DNA of 62,500 bases, from contig JAUCBJ010004934.1 of the NCBI GenBank assembly GCA_032718475.1, positions 1 through 62,500 of the forward strand. The letters run 5' to 3'. Of the stretch, positions 21,569 to 33,800 are shown piece after piece. Numbering within the stretch: position 1 is the stretch's first letter; each line of letters starts with the position of its first letter. Origin of the DNA: Nemertoderma westbladi (Eukaryota > Xenacoelomorpha > Nemertodermatida > Nemertodermatidae). The notes below the pieces were generated by a model that saw nothing but the letters and a program-made list of their open reading frames with translations, was not told the origin of the DNA and ran no database searches. A program made the translations under genes and the position numbers.

Positions 21569-21652
21569 AATCCCTCTAAAGTCGTGGTTGTCAACATCAT
21601 ATAATTATATATTTACAGTGACCTGTCATGGCCGACAATTAGTGGAAGTTGG

Positions 21653-21786
21653 GGGAGCAGTCAAGGGGATCAGTCAAGGGGATCAGTCAAGGGGAGCAGT
21701 CAAGGGGATCAGTCAAGGGGAGCAGTCAAGGGGAGCAGTCAAGGGGATCAGTCAAGGGGAGCAGTCAAGGGGAGCAGTCAAGGGGA
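21653..21786. repeat. 13-bp tandem repeat (GTCAAGGGGAKCA), copy 2, expanded
   Basis: This is the same 13-bp unit in the second block copy, with three additional units, which shows that it changed length after the block duplication. Confidence 0.9.
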
Positions 21787-22140
21787 GTACATTATTAAAA
21801 ACATGACAAAACTTTTGGTTCTCACAACTTTCAACAAACATTTCCAATGCGACACATCTTGAAGCAGCACACTATCCTACACTGCCTGCTAGGTAATCTA
21901 CTGTTGATGTATCAGTCAATAGATTATATGACCTGCGAGTTGGAAGTCTGACGCTCTAACCATTCAGCTAGCGGCTCAGGTAAAAGATAGACCTGGAAAT
22001 ACTATCTAATACCTTGTATTTCCGCAATTTACATTCTCATGGCCTCCCACCTGTCAATACCATCATCTGCTGCCACTGAGCTCAACCCTACCGTACTCGG
22101 CCGTCTTTAACCACTCGCTACAATGAAAGAGTAGTGTATA

Positions 22141-23592
22141 TTAACCATGAACAATAACGGCCACAATGATTAATAATTATACACTGTAACTACTAATTTA
22201 TGCAGGACAGTTACACCCATAGAGAAATGCGGATTAGAATTTTGCAGAATTCCAGATAATTTATTGAGTGAGTTAAGAAAAAAATTTCAAGAGAACAATC
22301 TATTGGTTGAGAGTTCTGAAAATACGTACCGGTGCACTTCTATCACAAGAAAATATTATATAATATGATATTTATAAGAAATAAATAATTACGCTAAACA
22401 ATTAATACAAGAATGCTGAATTAATCTATCGAGTTATTACAAATAATCCCCAGAGAGTATAAGTCATTTAGAATCAAAACTCATACATGATTTCAATAGT
22501 TTTATTGTGGTATATATAATACGCTGAATATACAACGCAAGAACTTCCTCGGTTTACTGTACTTATTTTTTCAGTTTCTATGTACGTATGAACACCCTTG
22601 CAATATTGAAAACTTTAATATATTAAAAACAGAAAAATGGTACAGAGTTTCACTGTGATATGTGCAAAAGTATTTTTTTTTAATCTTGTATTGAAATTTT
22701 ACACCTATTTAATATGATTTAAATATTATATTATATTATTGTATGTTATATGAATTAATTAAATTGGTTCCAACAATTAAACTATGTAGTATGCAAGTCA
22801 TTATAAAATCACTGCAACTAAACTTTCAATACCTCAAACGTTTCAATACCTTAGTTTCTAAACCAAAACCTACTCATACATATATGTTATCTAAATGACC
22901 TTGGATCATCGTGTGAGAACCTATTATTATTAGCTTAACATTGAAATACCTCCACTTATTGTGTAGTATATAAGGAATAATTTTGAACCTGAGAGTAGCT
23001 TGGTGAGCTTATTGGGTTGTTTTTACTACTACTCGACTCACATTATTGTATGTCTCTAGCTATTGTTCCAAATTTTTCAAACTCAGTTATCTTTAAACCA
23101 ATATATTTCAGCCATATTGCTATGTCATATCTCCAGCGTTTCAATGGTTTAAAGATAACTTGTTTTACTTAATAATTATTATGTATTTCATTATCCGGAC
23201 TTTACGCCACACCGGCGACTATATTTAAAATGGTCTGGCGAATTTAAATTAAAAATGTCAGATTTACATTTACAATAACGGAGCTAAACCCCAAACAATA
23301 GAGACATACAGTAATTACATTAATGAACGCCAAAAAATCGGCATGTCGCAAAGTCGGTAAATTTGAATCACATTATTGCTTCAGGTACAAACACACAGAC
23401 ATTTGGAGAACGGCCCTAAATTATACCGGTTCGTAATAGTTCTAACTTGTCACACAAATACAACTCACCTTAAACAATAATTTATAAAGATTTACCAAAA
23501 GTAATTTACTAAAGTCACAAACCATGATAAACTCCTAATGAATAGTTTCTTCATACAATCTTTATTTACAGTAACGGGGACCCAAAACTTAC
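22141..23592. other. Intron sequence, no feature recognised
   Basis: AT-rich remainder of the large intron between exons 9 and 8, with no supported gene. Confidence 0.45.
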
Positions 23593-23766
23593 CGCAAATC
23601 GGTCCAAAATCTTGTGAAGACTAGCCGAATCCCCTGATTGGCTGACTGAAACCTGGGACCAACGATGCAGTCCATCGGTTGCCCTGCGCAACCAGGCCTG
23701 TAACTCCTGACTTTCTGTCTCGAATCGCGCCCATTTCTCAGCCAACGTCTCAAACTGATGGAGTCC
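23593..23766 (-). CDS. Spectrin-repeat protein, exon 8
   Basis: The acceptor is ATTTTCTATAG and the donor TTTGCG followed by GTAAGT. The exon is 174 nt in phase 0. It encodes AEKWARFETESQELQAWLRR, one of the clearest spectrin signatures in the window. Confidence 0.85.
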
Positions 23767-24325
23767 CTATAGAAAATATCGTTTCTATTGTTCATTTGTG
23801 AATATATTTTTACAAAATTGACAGTATATTATATATATATATTTTTTTTTTCTATTATTTGTTATGTTTGTTATTTGTTATAAAGTCAGCATAATATTGC
23901 AACAAAGGAACAGGTATAACAAATATATATCACATAAATTAAAGTCTCTTTGCTGCGGAAGGTGTGCCTGTTGAGACAAACAAGATACTAATAGATGTCT
24001 TAATAGCACAAATGGGAAAAGGTCGCGGTTTGAACCATTCTGAAAAAGACCAAAACTGATAGGAGAATTACTCATCGCACGAGATCGAAATGCTACGTCT
24101 TATAATTATATCAATTCACACATACATCCCGCAGTACGAAAGTAATGACGTGAAAAATTGCACAGGTAATTTATTCTACAATAACTTTCTACATTTCTAA
24201 TTGGAAAATAGGATTTTCAGAGATTAAAAACCCCTCAATACAAAATGATTGCAAGTATATATTGCCCTAAAAACAGCATAACTGACAACTACCAGTGTTT
24301 CTACGAATACAATTATTTAACTAAC
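23767..24325. other. Intron 7, no feature recognised
   Basis: AT-rich intron between exons 8 and 7. A short open frame inside it has no matching splice sites. Confidence 0.4.
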
Positions 24326-24481
24326 CTGAATTACATCGGATGTAAGTTGTAACCACCTTTCGGAGAATCCGTTAAGTTGTAACTCTAAGGCAGGGCAATG
24401 AACTCCTGACAGTAGTGAATGGCATTCCCCCATTACATGCTGCACTAATGGCTCTTTATTTTTGATAGCTCGCTGTATCAC
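24326..24481 (-). CDS. Spectrin-repeat protein, exon 7
   Basis: The acceptor is TTTACGCAG and the donor ATTCAG followed by GTTAGT. The exon is 156 nt in phase 0. It encodes a helix beginning VIQRAIKNKEPLVQHV and another with ELQLNGFSERWLQLTSDVIQ, whose tryptophan sits where a new spectrin repeat starts. Confidence 0.8.
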
Positions 24482-24916
24482 CTGCGTAAATATTTTATGA
24501 AATTATATTTCTTTAGAAGAACAAAAAATTTACGAAAATAAATTTTATTAAAAGTTGGAATATTACATTACGCAACGTAACTACGTACAGGTAGGTCAGG
24601 GTGAATATAAAGTAGTACTTTATATTGCTGGTGACTTAATGAGACAGGTGAAAATCCATTGGCATTCATATTAAAAACTTTTACTTAGGAGTTAATCCCA
24701 TTACCGGTACATCAAGCACCGGCAGACCACCAATTACTTTCATTTTACAGTTCAGCAGTATATTGTAGGGTTGTAACCCGTAGGCCTACATACCTAATAA
24801 ATATATATGTTATATATTTAAGTAAAGTAACATGTAATATTATGGTAATGAATATTATGCATATAACTATATATTAATTAAAAAGGTGATATACCAAGAA
24901 CTATATGGAACCGTAC
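24482..24916. other. Intron 6, no feature recognised
   Basis: AT-rich intron with nothing supported. Confidence 0.4.
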
Positions 24917-25093
24917 CTTGTATCTATCCAGGTAGGTGTGGATGCTAGACTGATCGTTAAGATTAGGTCTGCTCGCAGGTATCTGTGACGTAAGACCCCG
25001 GAGCCAGGAATCTAGTTGATCGCAATGGGTTTCGAACCAGGTCCATTGAGAGAGAAGGGATTCCATTCGCAGACCCAACTCGTCTGCCATACC
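24917..25093 (-). CDS. Spectrin-repeat protein, exon 6
   Basis: The acceptor is TATTCCATAG and the donor TACAAG followed by GTACGG. The exon is 177 nt in phase 0. It encodes LSQWTWFETHCDQLDSWLRG, which has the W...W spacing of spectrin helices A and B, and ends with a YLDRYK helix. Confidence 0.85.
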
Positions 25094-25496
25094 CTATGGA
25101 ATAGTTATTTATCAATGGGCTGAGTTCAGGGGAATAAACACATTGAATGGGACAATCTTTTCGGCTCATTTAGCCAGAGAATGCCTGCTCAACTCAATGA
25201 GTGATCTTCTACTACCTCTTACATAAAGATAAAATATTCTAGAATATGTTACAATGGGAGATATTCCACAGCACACTTCCTCTCTGATTCGTAAACATTT
25301 TAACATTTATAAACATTTCGAACACAAAAATTACGACACTTATAAAAACTGAGCTCGAAATTCTACAACGTATTTCGAACTTTCGCAAAACAAAGTGTTA
25401 TTTTCTATGTATTATTTAAATCTACTAATTATTAAAAACTGAAACTGAAATTTGCAGACAACTACAGGGCAAACCCAAATATATGTCCCAGTGACG

Positions 25497-25719
25497 ATTA
25501 CACTATACCTGCACTTTATTACACTATACTTCCACTTTATTATCCTATACCTGCAATTTATTACACTATATTTGTACTTTATTACACTATACTTCCACTT
25601 TATTACACTATACTTGTACATTATTACACTATACTTCCACTTTATTACACTATACTTGTACATTATTACACTATACTTGTACTTTATTGCACTATACTTG
25701 TACATTATTACACTATACC
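25497..25719 (-). repeat. 21-bp intronic minisatellite derived from the exon 5 splice donor
   Basis: About ten copies of a 21-bp unit abut the exon 5 donor. On the minus strand the units carry a GTATAGTGTAAT core. At least two copies (near 25510 and 25550) keep the full GCAG-GTATAG junction seen at the real donor, and the others read CAAGTATAG or GAAGTATAG. The array therefore repeats exon-end plus donor sequence in the sense orientation of the host gene. Confidence 0.85.
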
Positions 25720-25919
25720 TGCACTTTAATGGTCTGTTTGTTGATATTATCCTGTTTGTCCTTATAGAATTCCTTTGTGGTCGGATCAACTCTCTCTAGA
25801 AGTTCGAGTAACACGCAGCGATGTCCCTCAATGTCGTCAAAGAATTCGTTGTGCTGAATCAACTGGTCCTTAAAATCCTCTAAGTCTTTGGCCGATAAAG
25901 ATGAAACTGAAAGTTTACC
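25719..25919 (-). CDS. Spectrin-repeat protein, exon 5
   Basis: The acceptor follows a pyrimidine tract (TTTTTATTTTTAG) and the donor is GTGCAG followed by GTATAG. The exon is 201 nt in phase 0. It encodes a helix with KDLEDFKDQLIQHNEFFDDI and ends IKVQ. The exon end and donor are the source of the 21-bp repeats in the following intron. Using any downstream copy would hit the TAG of GTA TAG at once. Confidence 0.82.
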
Positions 25920-26030
25920 CTAAAAATAAAAAAAAAGTAACAATAAGGCCACCAGAGAAAAAAATATAAGAAATTAAGGACATAAAAATGTTAAAGAGAT
26001 TGAGATTAATCCTTAACATCGAATTCTCAC

Positions 26031-26225
26031 CTCGGCAATCCTAATGAATTCAAGGAAGTCGTCCAACATTGATCCGTATTGTCTGTGCAACGCCTTCCGA
26101 GCGGATAGCTCCCGTCGTTGCTCGGCAACCAGACGCAACAACTCCTCCCAGTTGGTCTGCAGTAGAGACAGTTCGGCGCCCATCGGTTTTCGAGAGCGCT
26201 GGTCTGAATGCAGAAGTTCCTGACC
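26031..26225 (-). CDS. Spectrin-repeat protein, exon 4
   Basis: The acceptor is TTCGATTTTAG and the donor GCCGAG followed by GTGAGA. The exon is 195 nt in phase 0. The correct frame reads GQELLHSDQRSRKP and then LQTNWEELLRLVAEQRREL, a clear spectrin helix pattern. Longer open frames overlapping here on both strands are out of register with the splice sites. Confidence 0.82.
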
Positions 26226-26919
26226 CTAAAATCGAAGAAAGCAGAGCATATGTAGTAAAAACAGGAAAAGAAGGTCTATTAGTTATTATCTGTAATTTGT
26301 ATATGCAACGACACATTAAACAACTGCTAGACCGTCGTCAATATAGCTACTTCCTGGGTGGAAAACAAATAGATATTTACGGAAATGTAATTTACATGTA
26401 TGAACAGACAGACAAATTTTCTACTTACATACACGAGACACACGTCGTCGGTTATTAGGCAAAAGGGCATTCGATAAAATATCTTGTTCAGGAGACACTA
26501 AAAACCTTAATAAGTCTTTATTGGTTCAACCAAATTTAATATATTTGGTTTCTGGTGAAAGCTCTTTATCAGTTCTATCTCATAGTACTTGAAAAGACTT
26601 GCTATGATCGATATAAGTTGGTGGCAATAATGGCACCATTAAATGCCCTTTTGGCTTTAGTACATTTTCTTTAAGTAAATTTTCTTCACATGATTTTACG
26701 AAAATTCCCTTTTACACCTGAAAAATGTCCGAAAAAATGCTATATTTTTGAACAAAAATAACATATTGTCATTAATATTGTCATGAACAAAGGACATTGT
26801 CAGGAATCTGTTTGCATAAATGCACTTTTACCAACTTGCCTTTATCCATATTAATGAACAGATACCATCACTGTTCGCTAACGGTTCCACCAATACGTGT
26901 CTCGGCTCACATAACATAC
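26226..26919. other. Intron 3, no feature recognised
   Basis: The intron between exons 4 and 3 has no supported repeat or gene. Confidence 0.4.
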
Positions 26920-27070
26920 CTTTTTGAAGAGATCGATGATAGTATCCTCGTAGCTGTTGAGACGAACACCGAGTTTCTCCGCGGTATCTATGCGTTCATC
27001 TAGACTACTAGTCGTGTCTCTCGCGTTCGAATTCAAATTCGCCTTAATTTCCACTAAAGCCAACTGAAGT
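26920..27070 (-). CDS. Spectrin-repeat protein, exon 3
   Basis: The acceptor is TGTGTTTTAG and the donor AAAAAG followed by GTATGT. The first base completes the Arg codon from exon 2, and the 151-nt exon restores phase 0. It encodes the amphipathic helix LQLALVEIKANL and a second helix ending DLFKK, which continues the rod. Confidence 0.8.
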
Positions 27071-27081
27071 CTAAAACACAA

Positions 27082-27112
<31 letters not shown>

Positions 27113-27450
27113 TATGGTTGGGGCCTTGATTAGAAATTGGTTGGTTGTCTAGCCTCAGATAGATTTCAAGTTCAACTATTTTAATCGATCTCATCAATTT
27201 TGCTCTTTTATTTACAGAAATACAGCAGTTTTTAATCTGCAGTTGTGTTGTAATGTTATAATTTTGAAATATAACTACGTACCTGTACATTCCTCATACT
27301 TGGTACTTTACCGTGTTCTGTTCCCCGTATCATTATGTAAACTTATTTACCATCACCACGTTTAGTAAGTGTAAGAAACCACTAGAATCAGCACAATATA
27401 AAGTCCTACTTTACACGCCGTATATAAACAATGATTCCAGCGACACGAAC
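27071..27450. other. Intron 2, with a short AAT/AAAT simple repeat
   Basis: A microsatellite of AAAT and AAT units lies at about 27080-27112. The rest shows nothing. Confidence 0.5.
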
Positions 27451-27611
27451 CTCCGTAATTCCTCCTGGTAATGCTTCCATTGGGAACTCATCTCCATCAA
27501 GGTGTTATCGTTGTCTCCTAACTGGACTTCCAGCCCTTTGATTCGTTCTTGTAACTCTCTTATGGTCTGATTGGCGAGTTCCTTCTCTCTCGAGTCAACG
27601 TCGTACAAAAC
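27451..27611 (-). CDS. Spectrin-repeat protein, exon 2
   Basis: The acceptor AAATTAAAG precedes GTTTTG and the donor is ACGGAG followed by GTTCGT. The exon enters in phase 0 and leaves two bases of an Arg codon that the next exon completes. It encodes a helix containing QWKHYQEELRR, with the tryptophan position typical of spectrin helices. It is 161 nt long. Confidence 0.8.
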
Positions 27612-27844
27612 CTTTAATTTGAGATAAAAATCAAAATTCTAACGCATTTAATATTAACATTCTCTCCCATGAAATAATTTTTAAACTGTTCCTTAAGAGG
27701 ATTAAGACTAAAAAAAAATACAACATGTTATAAATCTTGACAGATTTCATTTAAATCCTAATAAAACACGGCTTTGTACACTTTTATTATCCGTAACAGA
27801 TATTAATCAAATTTTAAGTTATCGTTTGTTACATTATTACCAAC

Positions 27845-30800
27845 CTTATTACAAGCGTTGTTCATAGATTCAATCCGCCCCTGGAACGATGCCATTTCCT
27901 GGTAGAGCAGAGAATGGTCACGAATCTGATTGTCAACGTCGGTGTTATACTCCTTGGAGAATAATCTCAACTCTAGGTTATCCAGCCAACTGCTCGCTGA
28001 TTGGAGGGCGTCCTGGTAACGGGTCTGGAAGGCCAACGACCGGTCTAGGGCGTCCTGCTTAACATCGAGACGACTCTGCAACGAGTCCCACAACGCGACT
28101 AACCGCTTCAGTTGATCGAGGAGATCCCGCGTGCGGATATCCGTAGTCTCGGTCGCCGAGACTCTCAGGTAACTACGGGGTACCACGGACCTCCGGTAGG
28201 TGGCGTCCTGACTCCCCGAGAGCTGGGCGAGCAGACTGCGTTTCCGTTCCGCCACCTGCCGACAGAGGGCGCCCCATTGGGAGACCACCGTCTCGGTGTC
28301 GATGGACTCCGAGTCCTCCTTATCCGATTCGCTTCCGACTCGTCGCCCCGCCACAACTCGTCGCCCCGTCCGCGCGACCTGCTTCATCGCTTCCCGAGTC
28401 GCCGCGTACTGCCGGTCCAATCGGCGTTGCGCCTCCCGTCGTCTGGCAACCAACTCGGCGCTGGGGGTGTAACTAGGCGACCCAGAGGCTACTGAGTCAG
28501 CCCTATTCCCCGTCAACCAACTCTGTAAATCCCGTAGACCCTTCTCGTAATCGGCAACTTGTTTCTCTCTCTCAATATTCTCTCCCATGATAGAGTTAAC
28601 ATCTTTTATTCTCCCACTAGCTAATCTCAACAACTGCGTTAGATTCTTCTGAATCGCCCTGATCATATCTTTATGGGCGTCCAATTGACCTTCAGGTCGC
28701 TTAGACATCTCTTTAAGTAAATCCAACCGCATATTGGCACCTTCTTGCGCCTCACGGGCTTCAGTAATAAGATTTCTAAGATACTCGTTATCACTTACCA
28801 GTAGCACCTCGGTTGACAGCCTATCAGCAGTTTCCTTCCGCCACTGCTCTAACCTCTGTAGCTCGCTCTTAAACCGGTACACTATCTCCCTTTGGTCCTT
28901 CAACTCTTTCCTGCGAGTGTCCAACTGTCGTATTCTCATCAGAGCCTTCGATTTCAATGTCTCCCACCGCTCCTTCAACATGTTAATCGACTTCCTTTTA
29001 GTTGCCTGATCTTCGGGATCTTGGGATAATTTTTCCCCTTTACGATGCAAATCAGCAATTTCATGAAATAAATTATCCAATTCATACATAACATTATCGA
29101 GTTCCTCTGCCAAGGAATCGAAATCATTATCACTGGTGGCCTCTGTATCAATGTCATCCAATTTATTATTGATATTTGTAAGTTTGGTATCAACGGCCTG
29201 GTAAGCCGATTGATAAGCCAACTGCTGTTCCAGAGCGGCATACAAGGCGGCTTGCTTAGCCTCTGCGCTCTGCTGTAATTGGCCGAAGTCCTTATTAAGA
29301 GTATCCAATCGGTTTCGTCGACTCTCGATAACCCCGCTCTCCCCCTGCACCTTCCCCTCCATGTAGCTGTTCTCTTCGCTTGTCGAACTCCCGGCCGGAG
29401 AGTTTCTTCCGGAGTCCTCCGTTCCCGGCTCCCAAACAGTCGTCGTTTCGCGTCGTCGTTGTCTGGGCGACGAGTCTGGTGACTCGTCATCGCCGCCATC
29501 AAGTGGCGGCTTACGTTCCCGCGATGGAGGCGGCGCAGTGTTCAGCAACTCCGCCGACTCGGCGCTGTACAGCGTCATTCGACCCAACTTCGAGTTAGCG
29601 AACTCAACTTCCGCGCGTCTCGCTCTTTTCATAACCTTCTTCAAAGGAGAACGTCTGTCGATCTTCAATCCTAAAAGTTGCCATTTGTCTGTAAACTCTG
29701 ACGTTTCGTTGTATTCCTTGTTATTGGTAGGAGTGACCTTACCGCTATCAGTAGATTCCACGCCCGCGTAAGTTTGTTTTCTTGAATCCATGGAATCGAG
29801 TTCCAAATAGGTATAATTTCCGCTAGTTGTCCAGGACGACAAAGAATAATCTTCGGTGTCCTCATCAAAATATGTCCGATCAACTCCCTGCATTATGTGT
29901 TTATCGTGGGGTGGGACGGTTTTCGTGTAAGTCTCGTCGTCGAATATTGTAATCTCTTCATCATCAATGGTCACTCTACGTCGGTTTAGATTATCGCTTG
30001 TAAAGTCCCTGCCATCTCTGAACAAACCATCATCACCATCTAATATATCGGAATGCTGATCAGAATCTGTGTCGCTTCCTTTTAGATTCTCGCTGTACTC
30101 TTGAATATCAGTGAGATCGTACTTAACCCCATCAATGTCATCATTATCCCCTACTAAATTCGGAAAACCATCCAAAGGCTCATCTGAAGCAACATCATGT
30201 ACATTTTGCACGCTATCTTCATAAAATTCATCATAATTTACATCGTGATCCGATATTGACCGTTTGGAAGGTTGAGGATTGAAATGAACTTTTCGTAAAT
30301 AAGAATCCGAATGACCGCGGTCAGACGAATGGGATGACAATTCAGATGACCACTCACGACTGCTTTCCGACAAATACGAGATATAATTACTGTCAACATT
30401 AATTGTCCTCCTTCTATTATCCTCTAAACTGCTATTTGATGATGACAATACTCGAGATTTCATTCTGATTTCCGAATATTCGCCATCTTGATCTTCATTG
30501 TCCTTCACTTTAATTTTCACATGTAACTTAGTCGGCGATTTAACCGATTGGTAAATAACTTCATCTGCTGTCGAACTGCGACGCAGCAATGGTAATGGTT
30601 CAGTTCTGTAGTAACGTATTCTACCGCCACTATGACGTCCATGTACAACTTCCTTTGATGCCTCGGCGTCATCTACGACACCATAGGGAATACGAGACAC
30701 GGCCATGACGTCATCATTAGGTAAGTGTTTTTTATCTTTAGGTGGTGTGCACCACCATGCGATTGGATCATCTTTATCTATATCTGAAAGAGAATCAGCG

Positions 30801-33800
30801 ACGCGATGTATAACAGAAAGGTTACTAGAGATGTCACTTGCTTCCATATCGATGCTGCTACATTCCAATGACGAATCCGATGATAAAGTGTCGTTTTTAA
30901 CGCGGCCCCAAATGGAGACACCCGGCACTGGAATCATGTTATCACTTTCATCGTCACCATCATCAACAACATTCGCTGTAGAAAGATTATATCTAAAGTT
31001 ATCCGAATCTTCAAACTCGATACCATCAGTATATCCCGCATCACAAGCTTCGATCTCGTGTTTTAAATCTGGTAGAACAGAAGTAGTATGAAAGATATCA
31101 CTCTCTGTAGCAACGGTGTCATTTACTGAAAAAGAAACGTCATTGTAGTCTTTATTAGTTATACTTAACGTGGCATCAAAATTGTCCTTATTCACAACAT
31201 TACCATAGATACATGCACCGGTATCAATATCTTGTTCTGCAAAGTTGTTGCCGGCAACAATTGCTTTCATGACATATTTCTTACGAATATTTGGAGTTTC
31301 AATGTCAATATCAGTAACACTTGAATTAGCGATATCAAGGTCAGTTGAATCAATCATAAGTTCAATTTTGGTAACAGTGAAGGGAATTTCACGATCCACA
31401 ACAGTGTTGTCGACGATATCAATGTCAACTGCGGTTGGTTTAACAACATCCTCGTCAGAAACCTTTGGTTCGGCAATATCTTCATCAAGAACAGTTGGCT
31501 CCACACCAATTATTGATTCAATATTGGTAACTGTGAAGGGAATCTCACGATCCACAACAGTGTTGTCGACGATATCAACGTCAACTGCGGTTGGTTTAAC
31601 AACATCATCATCAGAAACCTTTGGTTTGTCAATATCATTATTAAGGACAGTTGGTACCACACCTATTATTGATTCAATATTGGTAACTGTGAAGGGAATT
31701 TCGCCATCTACAATAGTGTGGTCGACAATGTCAATGTCAACTACAGTTGGTATTGAAACATCATCATCAGAAACCTTTGGTTCGGCAATATCTTCATCAA
31801 GAACAGTTGGTACCACACCTATTATTGGTTCAATATTGGTAACAGTGAAGGGAATTTCACCATCCACAACAGTGTGGTCGACAATGTCAATGTCAACTGC
31901 GGTTGGTTTAACAACATCATCATCAGAAACCTTTGGTTTGTCAATATCATTATTAAGGACAGTTGGTACCACACCTATTATTGATTCAATATTGGTAACT
32001 GTGAAGGAAATTTCGCCATCTACAATAGTGTGGTCGACAAAGTCAATGTCAACTACAGTTGGTATTGAAACATCATCATCAGAAACCTTTGGTTCGGCAA
32101 TATCTTCATCAAGAACAGTTGGTACCACGCCTATTATTGGTTCAATATTGGTAACAGTGAAGGGAATTTCACCATCCACAACAGTGTGGTCGACAATGTC
32201 AATGTCAACTGCGGTTGGTTTAACAACATCATCATCATAAACCTTTGGTTTGGCAATATCGTCAATAAGGACAGTTGGTACCACGCGTATTATTGGTTCA
32301 ATATTGGTAACTGTGAAGGGAATTTCGCCATCTACAATAGTGTGGTCGACAATGTCAATGTCAACTACAGTTGGTATTGAAACATCATCATCAAAAACCT
32401 TTGGTTCGGCAATGTCGTCATTAAGGACAGTTGGTACCACGGCTATTATTGGTTCAATATTGGTAACAGTGAAGGGAATTTCACCATCCACAACAGTGTG
32501 GTCGACAATGTCAATGTCAACTGCGGTTGGTTTAACAACATCATCATCAGAAACCTTTGGTTTGTCAATATCATTATTAAGGACAGTTGGTACCACACCT
32601 ATTATTGATACAATATTGGTAACTGTGAAGGGAATTTCGCCATCTACAATAGTGTGGTCGACAATGTCAATGTCAACTACAGTTGTTATTGAAACATCAT
32701 CAACAGAAACCTTTGGTTCGGCAATATCTTCATCAAGAACAGTTGGTACCACGCCTATTATTGGTTCAATATTGGTAACAGTGAAGGGAATTTCACCATC
32801 CACAACAGTGTGGTCGACAATGTCAATGTCAACTGCGGTTGGTTTAACAACATCATCATCAGAAACCTTTGGTTTGGCAATATCGTCATTAAGGACAGTT
32901 GGTACCACGCCTATTATTGGTTCAATATTGGTAACTGTGAAGGGAATTTCGCCATCTACAATAGTGTTGTCGACGATATCAATGTCAACTGCGGTTGGTT
33001 TAACAACATCATCATCAGAAACCTTTGGTTTGGCAATATCGTCATTAAGGACAGTTGGTACCACGTCTATTATTGGTTCAATATTGGTAACTGTGAAGGG
33101 AATTTCGCCATCTACAATAGTGCGGTCGACGATATCAACGTCAACTACAGTTGGTATTGAAACATCCTCATCAGAAACCTTTGGTTCGGCAATAACTTCA
33201 TCAAGAACAGTTGGCTCCACACCAATTATAGGTTCAATATTGGTAACAGTAAAGGAAATTTCACCATCTACAACCGTGTTGTCGACAATGTCAATGTCAA
33301 CTGCGGTTGGTTTAACAACATCATCATCAGAAACCTTTGGCTCGGCAATATCTTCATCAAGAACAGTTGGCTCCACACCAATTATAGGATCAATATTGGT
33401 AACTGTGAAGGGAATTTCGCCATCTACAATAGTGTGGTGGTCGACAATGTGAATGTCAACTACAGTTGGTATTGAAACATCATCATCAGAAACCTTTGGT
33501 TCGGCAATATCTTCATCAAGAACAGTTGGCTCCACACCAATTATAGGTTCAATATTGGTAACAGTGACGGGAAATTCACCATCCACAACCGTGTTGTCGA
33601 CGATATCAATGTCAACTGCGGTTGGCTTAACAAAATCATTATCAGAAACCTTTGGTTTGTCAATATCGTCATTAAGGACAGTTGGTACCACGCCTATTAT
33701 TGATTCAATATTGGTAACTGTGAAGGGAATTTCACCATCCACAACAGTGTTGTCGACGATATCAATGTCAACTGCGGTTGGTTTAACAACATCATCATCA

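Larger units (their letters stand above)
19761..22140. repeat. Tandem duplication of a 1.2-kb block
   Basis: The block starting CTAGCTCGGACAAAACTCAT at 19761 is repeated from 20948, almost base for base, ending at GAGTAGTGTATA at 20914 and 22140. The offset grows from 1,187 to 1,226 bases because the second copy has three more 13-bp repeats. A 33-base linker related to the block end joins the copies. Confidence 0.95.

Noticed and set aside
25452-25799. Open frames on both strands rich in Tyr, Leu and Ile
   Set aside because: They are produced by the 21-bp repeat (7 codons per unit) next to the exon 5 donor.
26069-26458. Plus-strand 129-codon open frame
   Set aside because: It overlaps exon 4 on the minus strand and extends into intron sequence with no recognisable motif.
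28112-29771. Plus-strand and frame-shifted open frames over the spectrin part of the giant exon
   Set aside because: They overlap the frame that encodes clear spectrin helices, and they have biased shadow composition.
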